Positions 37,916-50,400 of a stretch of DNA of 64,000 nt are shown in pieces. Source of the DNA: Saxidomus purpurata. Lineage: Eukaryota > Mollusca > Bivalvia > Venerida > Veneridae. A program made the translations under genes and the position numbers. The number at the start of each line of letters is the position of its first letter. Positions within the stretch are counted from its first letter, which is position 1. The stretch spans positions 30,763,962 through 30,827,961 of the forward strand of contig JAFMSR010000003.1 in assembly GCA_022818135.1 (NCBI GenBank). The letters are read 5' to 3'. A model generated the notes under the pieces. That model was not told the origin of the DNA. It saw only the letters and a program-made list of their open reading frames with translations, and ran no database searches.

Positions 37916-38239
37916 AATGAATACAAAGAAAAATAAAACCAAACCAAAAGTACAGATGACAGGTTTAACATTTTTATCAAAACTGGTACATTGTCAATAG
38001 TTCAATGTTCTATAATGTTAAATTTGCTACTAAATCACCACCTGTATCAGCCTATAACTATTGACTTATCATTTTATAGAATATTCATCAAAGCTCATAG
38101 TATTTTACCCCCACCATTCTTGTCAGTCTTCAAAAGGCAGATAAATGATTAAATTATGTCTGAATCCTCTTTTTAACATGATAACATTGCGATCAACTCA
38201 ATGAACTGTCTAAGATAATGATCAAAGATGTATACATAC

Positions 38240-38301
38240 CCATTTGAATGTGTGTAAAATATTGGACAGTGCCGGCTATTCCACTAGTCATCACTCTTTC
38301 C
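38240..38301 (-). other. candidate minus-strand exon of unknown gene or alternative SH3BGR-like 3' exon
   Basis: On the minus strand a strong acceptor (TTTATTTTCATTCAG) and a strong donor (ATGG|GTATGT) bracket 62 nt. Joined in phase 0 after the 27-nt exon at 48461-48487 it would add GKSDD and stop, giving a short acidic tail. In another phase it is open throughout (ERVMTSGIAGTVQYF). No partner exon was found, so this is only a splice-site-based candidate. Confidence 0.25.
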
Positions 38302-38309
38302 CTGAATGA

Positions 38310-40160
38310 AAATAAACAAATATATGTATATGCATTATGTGTATAATGAAATAGTCATCAAAGCTATGATTAGAATTAAAACAAAAGGAAAAGATTAACT
38401 TGATATCAAAACCAAGAAGTTACCAACTGACATGGTTATTTTCATGAGAAAATTAAAAAAGGGGATTTATATTTAAATCAGAAAAAAGATAAAAATGCAC
38501 TAACTGATTTACAAGATAATGTCTGACACAGATCCGTTTGTATACAGTGAGGAATAACTGTGATAAAACAAACGAAAAACAACACTATTTTTAAACATAT
38601 AGCATATAACTTTATTGTTTTATATGACAAATTAGTAGCACAGCAACCATCCTGAAAATACAATCTTCTCACACCATTCCTTCTGAAAAAGAAATCATTC
38701 TCATGCAATACAGTTGAAATCCGAGACACTTTAAACATACACTACAAATAAGCATAAACCTTCATATAGCATACTACAAATAAGCAAAACATCTTCATTT
38801 CATAATCACGTTGCATTTGCCATTGTCATAACCTATTTGATGTTTTTATCATGGAGATAAATCCTAACATAATTATAACACTAAAAATTGAAAAAAGTCT
38901 TCTCCTAGTCAAATTTCCTCACATCTAGTGACCTTGACCTCAGGTCATACTCCTACATCTGCTGCAACCTTGACCTCTTTTAATATTTTTCACACCTGCT
39001 CAATGACGCATAAAGAAACAAACACCTAGCCACTATGACACTACAGCTAACAAGGAAATACATAACCATATAGCAAAAAGATGATCACAATTCCAACTCT
39101 AGTTTCAATTATCTAGCAGAACGGATAACTATATTTTTTTTTTTTTTTTTTTTTAATTTGGGGGTTTATTTATTTGGGGGCAGTGACCTTGACTTCTGGT
39201 CAGAATCAACACATAAGACAGGGTCCTAACCACAACCCCATAAGAGACCTTGACCGTCTGCTTCTATATATTAAAGCAATAGGCCTAATTAGTGACCTTG
39301 ACCACATTGGTCAGAGTTTGCTTTGGAAATGTAGGAGGAAGTGGGCACGTACAGTATTCTTCTAACCACAACCCCACAGAGACATTTTGACCTCTGTTCA
39401 TATTCCTATCCTAAGTAACAGATGGAATTATTCTAAACCTTTAATAACAGAGTATTCTCCCTATAAAAGAGACCCTTTCTTACATTTAGTGTAGAAAATA
39501 TATTTTATTGCAGGGAATACAATAATACTGCTCAATTTTACATGCAGAAAAGAAATCAAACAAACCCTCGTCACTTAACACTACAGCTCACAAGGAAATT
39601 ACAAAAATAATTCATTTTCAGCAAAAAGATGGAGTCACAATTTTTTCCAACATCTAGTTTGAATTAAATCTAGCAGATACGGATAATATATGAAATTTCT
39701 TTTTAATGAAAAATGTATTTAAACTAGACGATTAATTAATTGGGATGGACGAATGGGATTTTCATGAGGCGAATCAACAAAAACAGTCATAAAAATATGA
39801 GTACATTAAATGCTATTTTATACACAACCTTTTCTTGTATCACTAACATGAGGTGTGATATCAAAATTCATCAAAGGTTTACCTGGCGATCATCAATTGT
39901 ACAACCTTTATCACTGAAGACTTGTTATTATAACTTGTCATGAGTAATGCTTCTGGTATTTAAAGTGAGTTATTGATATTTGAACTCTTCCTGTTTCATA
40001 TAGTATAATTATGCTGTTTACAACATTGCACACATTTACAGCACATCATACATGCGTGACCATGCACAACTTGCGACGGAGATAAAATCCTAAAGAGTGA
40101 ATCAAAATCTGTATAAATGATAATCAAATATTATTTATAATTACATTACAGTCTATTATA
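38310..40160. other. no gene recognised; scattered TGACCTTGACC motifs
   Basis: Copies of TGACCTTGACC-type sequence occur at about 38931, 38968, 39183, 39247 and 39292, with a T run and G runs near 39127-39180. The region may be a decayed repeat. Confidence 0.35.
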
Positions 40161-40164
40161 AATC

Positions 40165-40620
40165 TAAACAAGAGGCTGTAAGTGCCAGTATCGCTCCACT
40201 GGACTGACTGGACTGTTCTGAGCAAGTTTTAAGAACACTTTTTTGAATCTTACCAAGGAAAAGCTAACAGGTCATTGAGACCTTGACCCACTGACCTAAA
40301 AAAAGCGGTAGGGATCGTCTACTCAATAAGATCAATCATCCTATGGAGTTTGAGGACTTTGGGTGATATAAATCTCAAGATTTTGTGTTCTGAAATGCCT
40401 TTCAAAGTTCAGGTCACTTTGACCCTGACCTTTGACTCGTAGACACCAAACACAATAGGAATCATCTATAGGATGCATGCAACCTTCTGAGCAAGTTTCA
40501 TGAAAGTCAAATAAAAATTGTGACCTGTACAGTGTTATCAAGGAAAAATTTACAGGATAGACTACAGATGAATCACAATGGCATATGCTCTGCTGGAGTT
40601 TTTGTATCATTCAGAACTAT
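40165..40620 (-). mobile_element. decayed repeat fragment (family G)
   Basis: Begins AAACAAGAGGCTGTAAGTGC with TATCGCTCC and carries GACCTTGACCCACTGACCT, GGTCACTTTGACCCTGACCT and GAGCAAGTTTCATGAAAGTC, a style close to the other tandem-core elements. Confidence 0.5.
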
Positions 40621-41094
40621 CTATTTGACAGTTTTAAGATGAAGTGCTTGACCATAGTATACAGTACAAACTATAGTAACCTGTGACTTTTATGTTCATG
40701 ATTGATGGACTTTTGTGATTTCTTTATAGGTTCCTTTTCACAGCTACATAAATAAACTGATTGTGTAGATGGTTAAACATCTTGAAGTGCCCTGATGTAG
40801 GTGCAGACAGTCAGACTTTGCAATATAACGTTACAGAGTTTACTGTAAATAAGCTTTAACTAAACTGAACATCTTATTTAATGCAGTGGTCCAAATATTC
40901 TTTCACACGCCTGTGCTAAATGAATGCTGGATAAACATTTATTTCTCTAGCCATAATAATTATGTCATCAACTTAAACAATCTTTTCACAATTCAAAATA
41001 TCCTATACATTGGTATCCTGTATGGAAAAGGTTTCGACAGATCACACTATCTATGGATTCAAATAAAAAATTCTTCTATATGAAAAATTAAATA

Positions 41095-42125
41095 ACAAGA
41101 GGGCCATGATTGCCCTATATCTCTCACCTGAATACCAGTCTCCTTGCCTAATGGGTGTGGTCAATTTTGACCCAAGAGGCATGATTTGAACAAAGTAGGT
41201 GGAAGACCACAAGACAATGTTACATACCAAATAGGTTTTCCTATATACATCTTTGTAAAACAAGTGACCTCCTTGGCGGGGCCAATATTGACCTGAGGGG
41301 TCATGATTTGAACAAACTTTAAAGACATCTACTAGGCAATGCTACATGCTAAATATCTAAGCTCTAGGCCCTGTGGTTTCAGAGAAAAAGATCTTTAAAT
41401 TTTTTCCTATATAAGCCTATGTAAAACCAAGTGACTCCCCGGGCGGGGTCAATTTTGATCCAAGGGGCATAATTTGAACAATCTTGGAAGAGGTCCACTA
41501 GACAATGCAACATGCTAAATATCTGAGCTCTCGGCCTTGTGGTTTCAGAGAAGAAGATTTTTAAAGTTTTTCCTATATAAGCCTATGTAAAACTAAGTGA
41601 CCCCCCGAGTGGGGTCAATTTTGATCCAAGGGGCATAATTTGAACAATCTTGGTAGAGGTCCACTAGCCAATAATACATGCCAAATATTTAAGCTCTATG
41701 CCTTTTGGTTTCAGAGAAGAAGATTTTTAAAGTTTTTCCTATATAAGCCTATGTAAAACTAAGTGACCCCCCGAGTGGGGTCAATTTTGATCCAAGGGGC
41801 ATAATTTTAACACTCTTGGTAGAGGTCCACTAGATAATGCTACATGCCAAATATCTAAGCTTTAGGCCTTGTGGTTTCAGAGAAGAAGATTTTTAAAGTT
41901 TTTCCTATTTGTTGCCATAGCAACCAGAGTTCTGCATGGAATGGAATTCTTTGAACAACTTTGATAAAGGTTCATGCAAGGAACATCCCTGCAAAGTGTC
42001 ATAAACATTGGCCCAGTGGTTTTAGAGGAGATGTCGTTTGAAGGAAATGGTGGATGGACGGACGACGGACGGAATGCGATCCTAATAGCTCACTCTGGCA
42101 CTTTGTGCCAGACGAGCTAAAAAGG
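41095..42125 (-). mobile_element. tandem-core element, family A (copy 5, reverse, near complete)
   Basis: Starts AACAAGAGGGCCATGATTGC, contains four to five units marked by AAATATCTAAGCTCTAGGCC, and ends with GGACGGACGACGGACGGAAT with CCTAATAGCTCACTCTGGCA. The reverse complement matches the 15105-16250 copy end to end. Confidence 0.82.
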
Positions 42126-42129
42126 TTCA

Positions 42130-43039
42130 TCAAATGTCACCATTTATTGATGAAACCTGAACATTATCAAAAAATGTTTCTATTATATTAACTACCCTAT
42201 TTTTCATGCTGCTTTCCAATATGACTTTTAAGGAACCAACTAAAGAAACACAACTAATACTGTGGGGGATAAAATAAAAGTTCATGCACAAAATGTATAT
42301 CTTACGAAAGATATGTCAGCACACATTTTAACAGAAACTAATGAATAAAAGTATTTGGTTAGTGTAAAATTGCACATTTCCTTATGATGTTAAGGTAGCA
42401 TAAAAAAAAAAATTTAAGTACTATTTCTGTTCGGGACAGCTTACAAATGTTGGTTGCTTAAACTGGGTCTTTTTTTCCTGTATGCCTTTTAGAAGTGTGT
42501 CTATGCCAACTTTTTTACTACCATACAGTTAAATTAGGTCTAAACACTGAAGGTTGCTAACAGGTCTAGAGTATACGAAAGTATCATAATAAAATTATGT
42601 TTACACTCATCATTGGTTAATGATTTTTCTGGATTTGATCTTTTACTGACTTGAAGACAACTCATTATAAGTGCAATAATAGGAAAGTATTTAAAACTTA
42701 AGACCAGGGAAGTCTTAAAAACTTAAGGCTTGGAAAGTAACTTAAAACTAGGAAAGTATTTAAAACTCAAGACTAGGAGTTTGTTTAAATATAAGACTAG
42801 GAAAGTAACGTAAGACTTGAAAATATTTAAAACTCAAGACTAGGAAAGTTTTTGAACCTTGAGACATCAAGCTACCTGCATTGCAAATCTCCTATATCCA
42901 TAGCAATTTTTCAAGCATAAGTTTTCTTTCACAGTAACCACTGCAAAGCTACAAAAAAAACTTATGACAATGTTACCATTCTATGAACTGTTATAAAATT
43001 AAATCACTGGGTCCACCGCACATCTAGTGCATGCTTAAT
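42130..43039 (-). other. 3' flank of the SH3BGR-like gene
   Basis: The stretch 42660-42860 holds degenerate short repeats of GGAAAGTATTTAAAACTCAA with GACTA. No nearby minus-strand AATAAA follows the stop; the nearest candidate is the complement of TTTATT near 42140. Confidence 0.4.
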
Positions 43040-44431
43040 TTACATATCTACCAAAGTTGCCCAGAAATCATCCTCATCATCATCATCATCCGCCTTTGTC
43101 TCCTCTGCTTTAGTTTCCTCTTTTTGTTCCACCTTAGGTTCTTCTACCTTTTCTTCAACCTTTGGCTTTTCAACTTTTTCCTCTTCCTTTGGTTTTGCCT
43201 CTTCCTTAACCTCCTCTTCTTTTGTATCTTTTGGTTCCTCTACCTTTTCTTCTTTCTTTTCTGTAGTGTCATCTTCTACTGTCATCTTTTCCTCTTTTGA
43301 TTCACTGGTATCTTTTTTTGCTTCTGCTTCAGATGTTTTTGACTCATCCTCTTTCTTTGTTTCAGCTGATTCTGCTGTGATTTCCTGGGGCTTATCTTCT
43401 TCACTTGGAATACTGCCCCAAGGATCTTCATCTTCTTCCACAGAATCCTTTTTTTTCTTGAAAGTCACTGGTTTTCTCCAATCATCTTCTGACTTTTCCT
43501 CTTTTGTTTCTTCTGTTTTAGTGTCTTCCTTCTTTGATTCTTCTGTTTTAGTGTCTTCCTTCTTTGATTCTTCTGTTTTAGTTTCTTCTTTCACTGATTC
43601 TTCTTGTTTGGTCGATTCTTCTGGCTTATCCTCTATAACTTTTTCTTCTTTATTTTCATCCTTGCTTTCTTCTTCATTTTCTTCTGTTGTCTCAAAAGCA
43701 CCCCATGGGTCTTCATCTTCAACATCCTCATATTCCTTATTTCTTCTAAATGTCAGAGGTTTTTTAATATCATCTGTATCTTCTGCTTTCTTGTCTTCTT
43801 CCTTGCTTTCTTTCTTTGTTGCTTCGTCCTTATCATCTTTCTTTGTATCTTCTTTGGTTTCTTCTTCCTTTGTATCTTCTTTGGTTTCTTCTTCAGTTGT
43901 TTCAAAAGCACCCCAAGGGTCTTCATCTTCAGCATCATCATAATCTGTTTTCCTTTTAAACACAAGAGGCTTTTTTATATCATCAACCTCTTCTGATTTC
44001 TTCTCATCTTTTTTACCTTCTTTTTGTCCTTCTGCCTCCTCGTCCTTCTCTTCTTTCTTTGCATCATTAGTTTCATCTTTCTTCTTCTCTTCATCCTTGG
44101 CTTCATCTTTGGTTTCCTCTTCAGTTGTTTCGAAAGCAGCCCATGGATCCTCATCTTCCTCAGCATCATCATAGTCCTTTTTCCGTTTAAACACCAGTGG
44201 CTTATCTTTTTTCTCTTCTTCCTCTTTTTCTTCCTCTTTCTCTTCTGTCTTGCCTTCTTTTTGTTCCTCAGCCTTACTCTCTTCCTTTTTAGCATCAGTT
44301 TCATCCTTCTGTTCCTCTTTCTTGTCTTCTTCAGTCTTTTTCTCCTCCTCAGCAGCAACCTCCTCTATTGTTTTATCCTTGTCTTCAACTTCTTTCTCTC
44401 CTTCATCTGCCTTAAGTTTTTCTTCATCTTC
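43040..44431 (-). CDS. SH3BGR-like: SH3BGR-like exon 5 (Glu/Lys-rich tail with DPW repeats)
   Basis: Acceptor ATCTTTCAG at 44440-44432, then open for 463 codons to TAA at 43042-43040. The frame continues upstream of the GTG at 44194, so the exon is longer than a start-codon ORF suggests. It contains four DPW-centred repeats plus a threefold TKTEESKKED decapeptide. The first repeats are about 70-76 residues apart. Translations of the opposite strand (Ser/Phe-rich) are shadows. Confidence 0.88.
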   Translation of the reverse strand, partial: EDEEKLKADEGEKEVEDKDKTIEEVAAEEEKKTEEDKKEEQKDETDAKKEESKAEEQKEGKTEEKEEEKEEEEKKDKPLVFKRKKDYDDAEEDEDPWAAFETTEEETKDEAKDEEKKKDETNDAKKEEKDEEAEGQKEGKKDEKKSEEVDDIKKPLVFKRKTDYDDAEDEDPWGAFETTEEETKEDTKEEETKEDTKKDDKDEATKKESKEEDKKAEDTDDIKKPLTFRRNKEYEDVEDEDPWGAFETTEENEEESKDENKEEKVIEDKPEESTKQEESVKEETKTEESKKEDTKTEESKKEDTKTEETKEEKSEDDWRKPVTFKKKKDSVEEDEDPWGSIPSEEDKPQEITAESAETKKEDESKTSEAEAKKDTSESKEEKMTVEDDTTEKKEEKVEEPKDTKEEEVKEEAKPKEEEKVEKPKVEEKVEEPKVEQKEETKAEETKADDDDDEDDFWATLVDM

Positions 44432-47400
44432 CTGAAAGATTAAAATGTCATGTCAACAATTGTGAATATATAGAAATCAGATCGCATCTAATTAACATTA
44501 CTATGATCTTTATGAAGTCAATAAAAATCAAAACAAGTGTATGAAATACCCCTTAGTAAGTTCTTAGAGTAACATAATTACCTTATCACTATTGGAAACA
44601 ATTCATTCAATGCACATAATAAATAACTAAGTACCCTCTTTTTGATTTACCACAGGATAATTGATTTTTAGGGTATTTTCAATTCTATACAATACACAAA
44701 ATACATGCCAATAGTGTAATACTCAATGCATTTGTTAGAACAATCACACACTGGTTTTTGTCATTAGGGTTAGCAATTCTATTATTCACAAAATTCAATA
44801 CTTAATGCAGAAATATCAATATAGGTGACTCATGACCTATGTCTGTTCTTGAACGGGTTAGGTCATTAAACCCTCTCTGATTCAGGGTCAAGGGTTCGAG
44901 CCCCGCTGCTATCCTATTTTAATCATGAAACAAGAGCTTCACAAGTGACGTTCATGCCCCCGAAAGAGGTGTCTCACAGTCTTTGTCCTCTCCATATTCT
45001 CAATAATTGTTGTAGGTAATTTTAAAATCCTTACATGCATGACAGAGTTACCATGCATACAGTATTCCATCACTTTTAAACACTAAGTGTGACCTTGAAC
45101 TTTGAGGAAGGGACATGGTTCTTGCACACAACACATTGTCTTGATGTGCTGAACATTTGTGCCAAAGTATTTTTAAATTAATCAATGCATGACAAAGTTA
45201 TAGTCTGGACACGAATGTGTGCATATATACAGGATTCCATTACCTTCAAACTCTAAGGTGACCTTGACTATCAAGGTAGGGATGTGGGTCTTGCACACGA
45301 CACGTCGTATTGGTGTGTTAGACATATTTTAAAATCCTTCAATGCATGACAAAGTTACAGTCCAGACACAAATGTATGCATATATAAAGGATTCCATTAC
45401 CTTCAAACTCTAAGTGTGACCTTGACCTTTAAGGTAGGGACGTGGGTCTTGCACACGACATGTCACCTTGACGTGCTAGACATTTGTGCCAAGTTATTTT
45501 AAAATCAATCAATGCATGACAAAGTTACAGTACGGACACGAACTTGTAAGTGGGGACGCGTACTCACCAGACGGACTTTACGGAGGTTATCCCTTTGATC
45601 TTTCTTTGATCTTTTTTAACCTCACAATAAGATTATTTAACCCCACAATACCGTTTTTAACCCCATAATGACGGAATGAACTGAAACAATCTCACAATGC
45701 TAAGTTGTACTCGAACCCTAACCCCCTAATGTCTACTGGGCATGTACAGACAGACAAAAGGACGGACAGTGTGATTTTAATATGCCACCCTTCAGGGGCA
45801 TTAAAACCTGGTAGTACTGTATGGACGATGGAAGTCTAGCACAGGTCTTTCTCAGGAGCAACAGTTACATTCACTTTCTGCCTGCACATGACTGTTGAAA
45901 TGGATGCTAAACCCACAAGACATTAAAAGAAAATATCCCTGTAACAGCCATCTGATACATGAACATGACCAAGAAAATTTCATTGAATAGTTGAATTCCA
46001 AAGTTTACAGTAAATGCTAAAGAAGCAAGGACAGTAACTCCCGAGAAATATATAGTAGACCAAAGACAAAACATAAACCCACTAAACTGAGGAGTTCTAC
46101 AAAACCTGCAACGAACAAAAGAGATGTTTGCAAAACTCTTTCAAATAATATGGTTCTGCACTCACCACCTCCTAATTTGCTGCCTTGTATAATGGATGAA
46201 TCCTACAAATAGTTTGAATTAGCTCTGGACAAGTAAAAGTAACAAAGGGCAAAACCTGAAATGAGTCAAGATGGAGTATTGTTCTTTTGCACCACTTCCT
46301 CTCAATGCTGACCATTGTAAGAAGTGATGAATCCAACCAGTAGTTTTGAATAATGCTCCGGACAAGGAAAAGTAACAAAGGGCAATAACTCTGTAATTAG
46401 TCAAGATGGAGTTATGGATCCTGTGACTGATCGTTATATCTCCAACTTCATAAATTGATTTGAGGGTATATCTATAACACTTTTAAGAATGCTATAAAAC
46501 CTATCCTTCAATACCTTTTACATTTGTTACATTTCACGAGATTATTTTGGAAGCAGCAATAGATATTAGCAATTAGTTAACAACAAAAACATGTTAAAGC
46601 TATACTTACTTTGACAGTCTTTTCAACATGCACAGTCCTAAACGGAGAACACACAACACAGGATGCTGGCCATCGTCATGCATAAAATTTTGCCATCCAT
46701 GCAATGTATTCAATTAGGGCCATTTCTCTGTCATTAAACTCTTATCATTTGTACTTTTACTACAGTCTAACCTATCTAATGGCATTAAGCAGGAAATAAA
46801 GATTCCTAAAAATGGTCGATTAATGTACAACAATTTCACCTGCCTTATACCATTGGATGGTTAAGTCACAAGAACAGTAACAAAGCTTCAGCTTTATAAG
46901 AATATTTCGCTGGATCTAGAGCAAATACATAATTCTTTACAACTCCTTTCTTATTTCGTTCAATTTAAAGCACAAGTTATTTTGATGATGTACTTACTAA
47001 TCAACTACATATTTTCAACACAAGTGTGCTTATAAGGGCTGTTAAACATTGTCAGTATTTTTATATACATATACCAGTATTTAAGTAATTTAAGTCACAC
47101 AATGCCTATGATCATGCAACACAGCCGTATTTTCTTGACTTTATAAAATGATCCAAACTAGCATTTTTTTACTATTTGCCATTTTGGTTTTCCACCATTT
47201 GTCCAACTATTTCTGCTACTAATCAGAGGCTGCATTTTTCAATAGTGTTTCCTTTACTGTAAACTCACTCATTTCAGAAAACATTGTTTTAATCATAGAT
47301 ACATATACTATGATATTAGAATCATGGTTTGAAAGCCATCTGGTTGTTTACTGAGATAGTAATTCAATGTATAACTGACAAACTCCCTCCCCTACAGTAA

Positions 47401-50400
47401 TTCCTGCAGACATTGGTAGCATGATGTTCATTGTTACTATGAAAAGGAGACAAACTTTCAGTTTATTAGTGTGTGGGGAGGACATTTATTAGGATAAATA
47501 TGGCACTGCAGTGGGTATGTTAAGACTAGGTTGGTCCAGGAAAATACATGGTTAATGTAACAAGGTGTGGGTCATGCTGAACAGGTAAAACAGTTAATAT
47601 TGGATGCTCTTTCTATTGAGTCAGGGGCAAAATGCTAAAATCAGTTTATAAGTACATAATGTAAAACAGGTTCTGATGAAGTATGCAGCTGTTCACATTT
47701 TGCTACATGTTTTATCATACAGTCACGACAGTCAATTAGTACCAATACCATAACTCCCCTATAAAATGTTACAGAGGGGTAACCATGGTAGAAATTTGCA
47801 GATTTTTTTTAAGGGAAACAAGTACCCAAACATTAGAGATAAGTTAAAGATTTAGCAAGCACTTCAATAGGCAGACTCTTGGTACTACTTAACTTGGTAT
47901 CAGCATTTTTCAATTTTCATCAGAACCAATAACATGTACATAAAAACTGATTTTGACACTGCTCCAATTTTATATTATACATGGGTCTCTTACTCAGGGC
48001 CTCTCCAACCATTTGCTGATTTCAGCAAATGCAACAATCGTCTAGAGTGGCCCTAACTTTAACTGCCACAATAATTTGAAATTGGTAAGGAGAAGTTTTA
48101 CAAAATTGGGCCAATTTTTCATTATTTGCCAGGCAACAGATTTCAAAAACCAGAAGAGGCCCTTTTTCTGACTGGAAATGTACACATACATATTTTGTTT
48201 CCTAAACCAGGAATAGAATGACGGCAAAGTTCATGTGATTTTTAACCCCTTACCCTGCTAAGAGCCAGTTTTTTAGCCTCTGTAAACAGTACAGATCATG
48301 ATCTGCACTATCCACTATTCAGTCAGCAAGTTTTAAATGAGTACCTAGATGAACAATTAAAGGTAGAGGCCAAACTGAAACAGGACAAGTACATTTTCGC
48401 TAGCAGGGTAAGGGTTAGTATCACAGCTGACCCATGTATGACGGTGCATTATACCAATACCTTCTTCACTTCATCTTCTTCCTCCTCCTAGACAGGGGAA
48501 AGATATCAAGGGATGGTCAAAACGAGGTAGAGTAAGGGTATGTGAAACATATTGTTGGAAAGAAACAAGGCAAATATTGGATGGAAATAGAATGGGCTGA
48601 CAATAGTGCTAGGATTGTATATTGTGTCATTTGTGAAAACCAAGGGGGCTATGATGGCCCTACATTGCTCACCTGAGTGCCACTGCCCCAAAAGACAAGA
48701 AAGTAAGTTATGACCACGGTCAGCACAGGATAATTTTATTTTACTGTAGCTTCAAAAACAAGTTTTTTTAATGATCTTACCAGGTGACCTAGTTTTTGAC
48801 CCACATGACCAAATTTTGAAGTCAACCTACAGTTCCCCAAGACAAACATTCTGTACAACATTCATGATGATTGCATGAAAATTGCAGTTTCTATTGCTTG
48901 CACAACCTAATTGTTGATGATGCACAATGCACACTGGACACAGAGTGATCAGGATAACTGACCTTGAGCACAGGTGAACTAACACCAACACAACAAAACA
49001 GTTAAACCACTGATATACTCTGAAATACAAATAGATCATGATTCCCCTATATCCCACACCTGAGTATACATAGAACATTTGCAACCTGTGTTCACAAGAC
49101 CTTTCTTTGACTTCACTGGGAAACCTGGTTTTTGACCCCATGTGACACTGTTTCAAACTTGACCTAGAGATCTCAAAGACAAAATTTTGACTTATTTTCA
49201 AATTTTTGACTGGGCACAAAACGTGGCCTGTTGAGTAGATTGTTTATATGGTTTGCATTCACTTTCTCATTTACTTTTTGATCCCTGTGACCTGTTTTCA
49301 ACTTGACCTGTATATCAACAAGACAAACATTGTGGAGTCGCATAATTATGAGGAATATTAGTTGCACAATCCTAGCACTAATAAAGTCACTTTTGGATGA
49401 AAATACAACAAAGTTCAAATGAAATTTGACTACAAGTGGGTAAGGAATTAGGATTATCTGTCAAACAATGAAAATGCATTAACATCATCATTAATTTCAT
49501 ATACATAAATATCTCAGTATTACACTGCTTATATGTGTCGTTGTTTTTTTCCCTAGAAGGCCTAGGGGTAGGCAATGAAAACATTTACATAAAATAGGGG
49601 ACTTGACAGCTATGATAACAATGTACCAATCCCTTATTAAACTTTTGCTAACAGTTACTTCTTAATATACTGGCATATGAGACCTACTGTGAAGAATCCA
49701 ATGTTTCTATCACCATTTTAAACACAAGATGTAGCCATTATGGAACACTATATTTTACTCAATTTGCCATTGTCTGTAAATGAAAGGCAAAAAGAAGGGA
49801 TTTACGTTCACAATACAGGTACCGTTCGCACTACAGATAGAAGACACAAACTTTGAATCAGGTATCTTGTAAGTTGTATCATGTTTTGTAAGGCCTCTTT
49901 TCATTCAAAGAATGTTCACCAACGTGGCTACACCTCCTTATTTCTGCAATAGCCTGTGGCGAATTGCAAGAAACAGATAATGTTACAAGAAATACAAACC
50001 CCTGTGACTTCCACTTGTGCTTGTGATACCTCAGTTTTTGGGGCAAGTTTGAAAAATTCATCAATTTGTCCATCTTCTACCGCCTCTAAGAACATATCAT
50101 AATCCTGTAAATACATGGAATCAAATTTTGTTAAAACAGGAAAGGTTTTTTCTCCGTAAATGCCAGTTACATGTACCTTTGATGCTAATTTTATTTTGCA
50201 CTTCCCAAAAACAGTATTAGCAAGCATATTCAAAGAACTGGTATACCCTGCCAAAAAAGTTTTGAAGAATTATAGATTACCATTCTCTACCTCTAAAGCA
50301 GAGCTACAGATAAGCTGCGTATTTGCGTAAATACGCAAACAAAATCTGCAAAAAAGCAATTGAAATAGCAACCCTAGCATACAGAAAAGCAAAGGAAAAT

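Larger units (their letters stand above)
44432..48460 (-). other. intron 4 of the SH3BGR-like gene
   Basis: Contains a tRNA-like fragment, a family F element and a family C fragment (listed separately). The remainder is AT-rich without recognisable genes. A 28-nt stretch at 46612-46639 has splice-like borders but does not fit the reading phase. Confidence 0.5.

Noticed and set aside
43266..43943. 225-codon Ser/Phe-rich open frame on the plus strand, with other plus frames over 43.0-44.4 kb
   Set aside because: It is the antisense shadow of the Glu/Lys-rich tail exon. GAA/GAG/AAG codons read backwards give Ser/Phe/Leu strings without domains.
44850..44925. Functional tRNA gene
   Set aside because: The B box is good but the acceptor stem and D-arm cannot be paired convincingly, so it was called a SINE-like fragment instead.
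46612..46639. 28-nt minus-strand stretch with TTTAG acceptor and GTAAGT donor, considered as an extra SH3BGR-like exon
   Set aside because: In phase 0 it contains a TGA stop and its length is not a multiple of three, so it would break the frame between exons 4 and 5.
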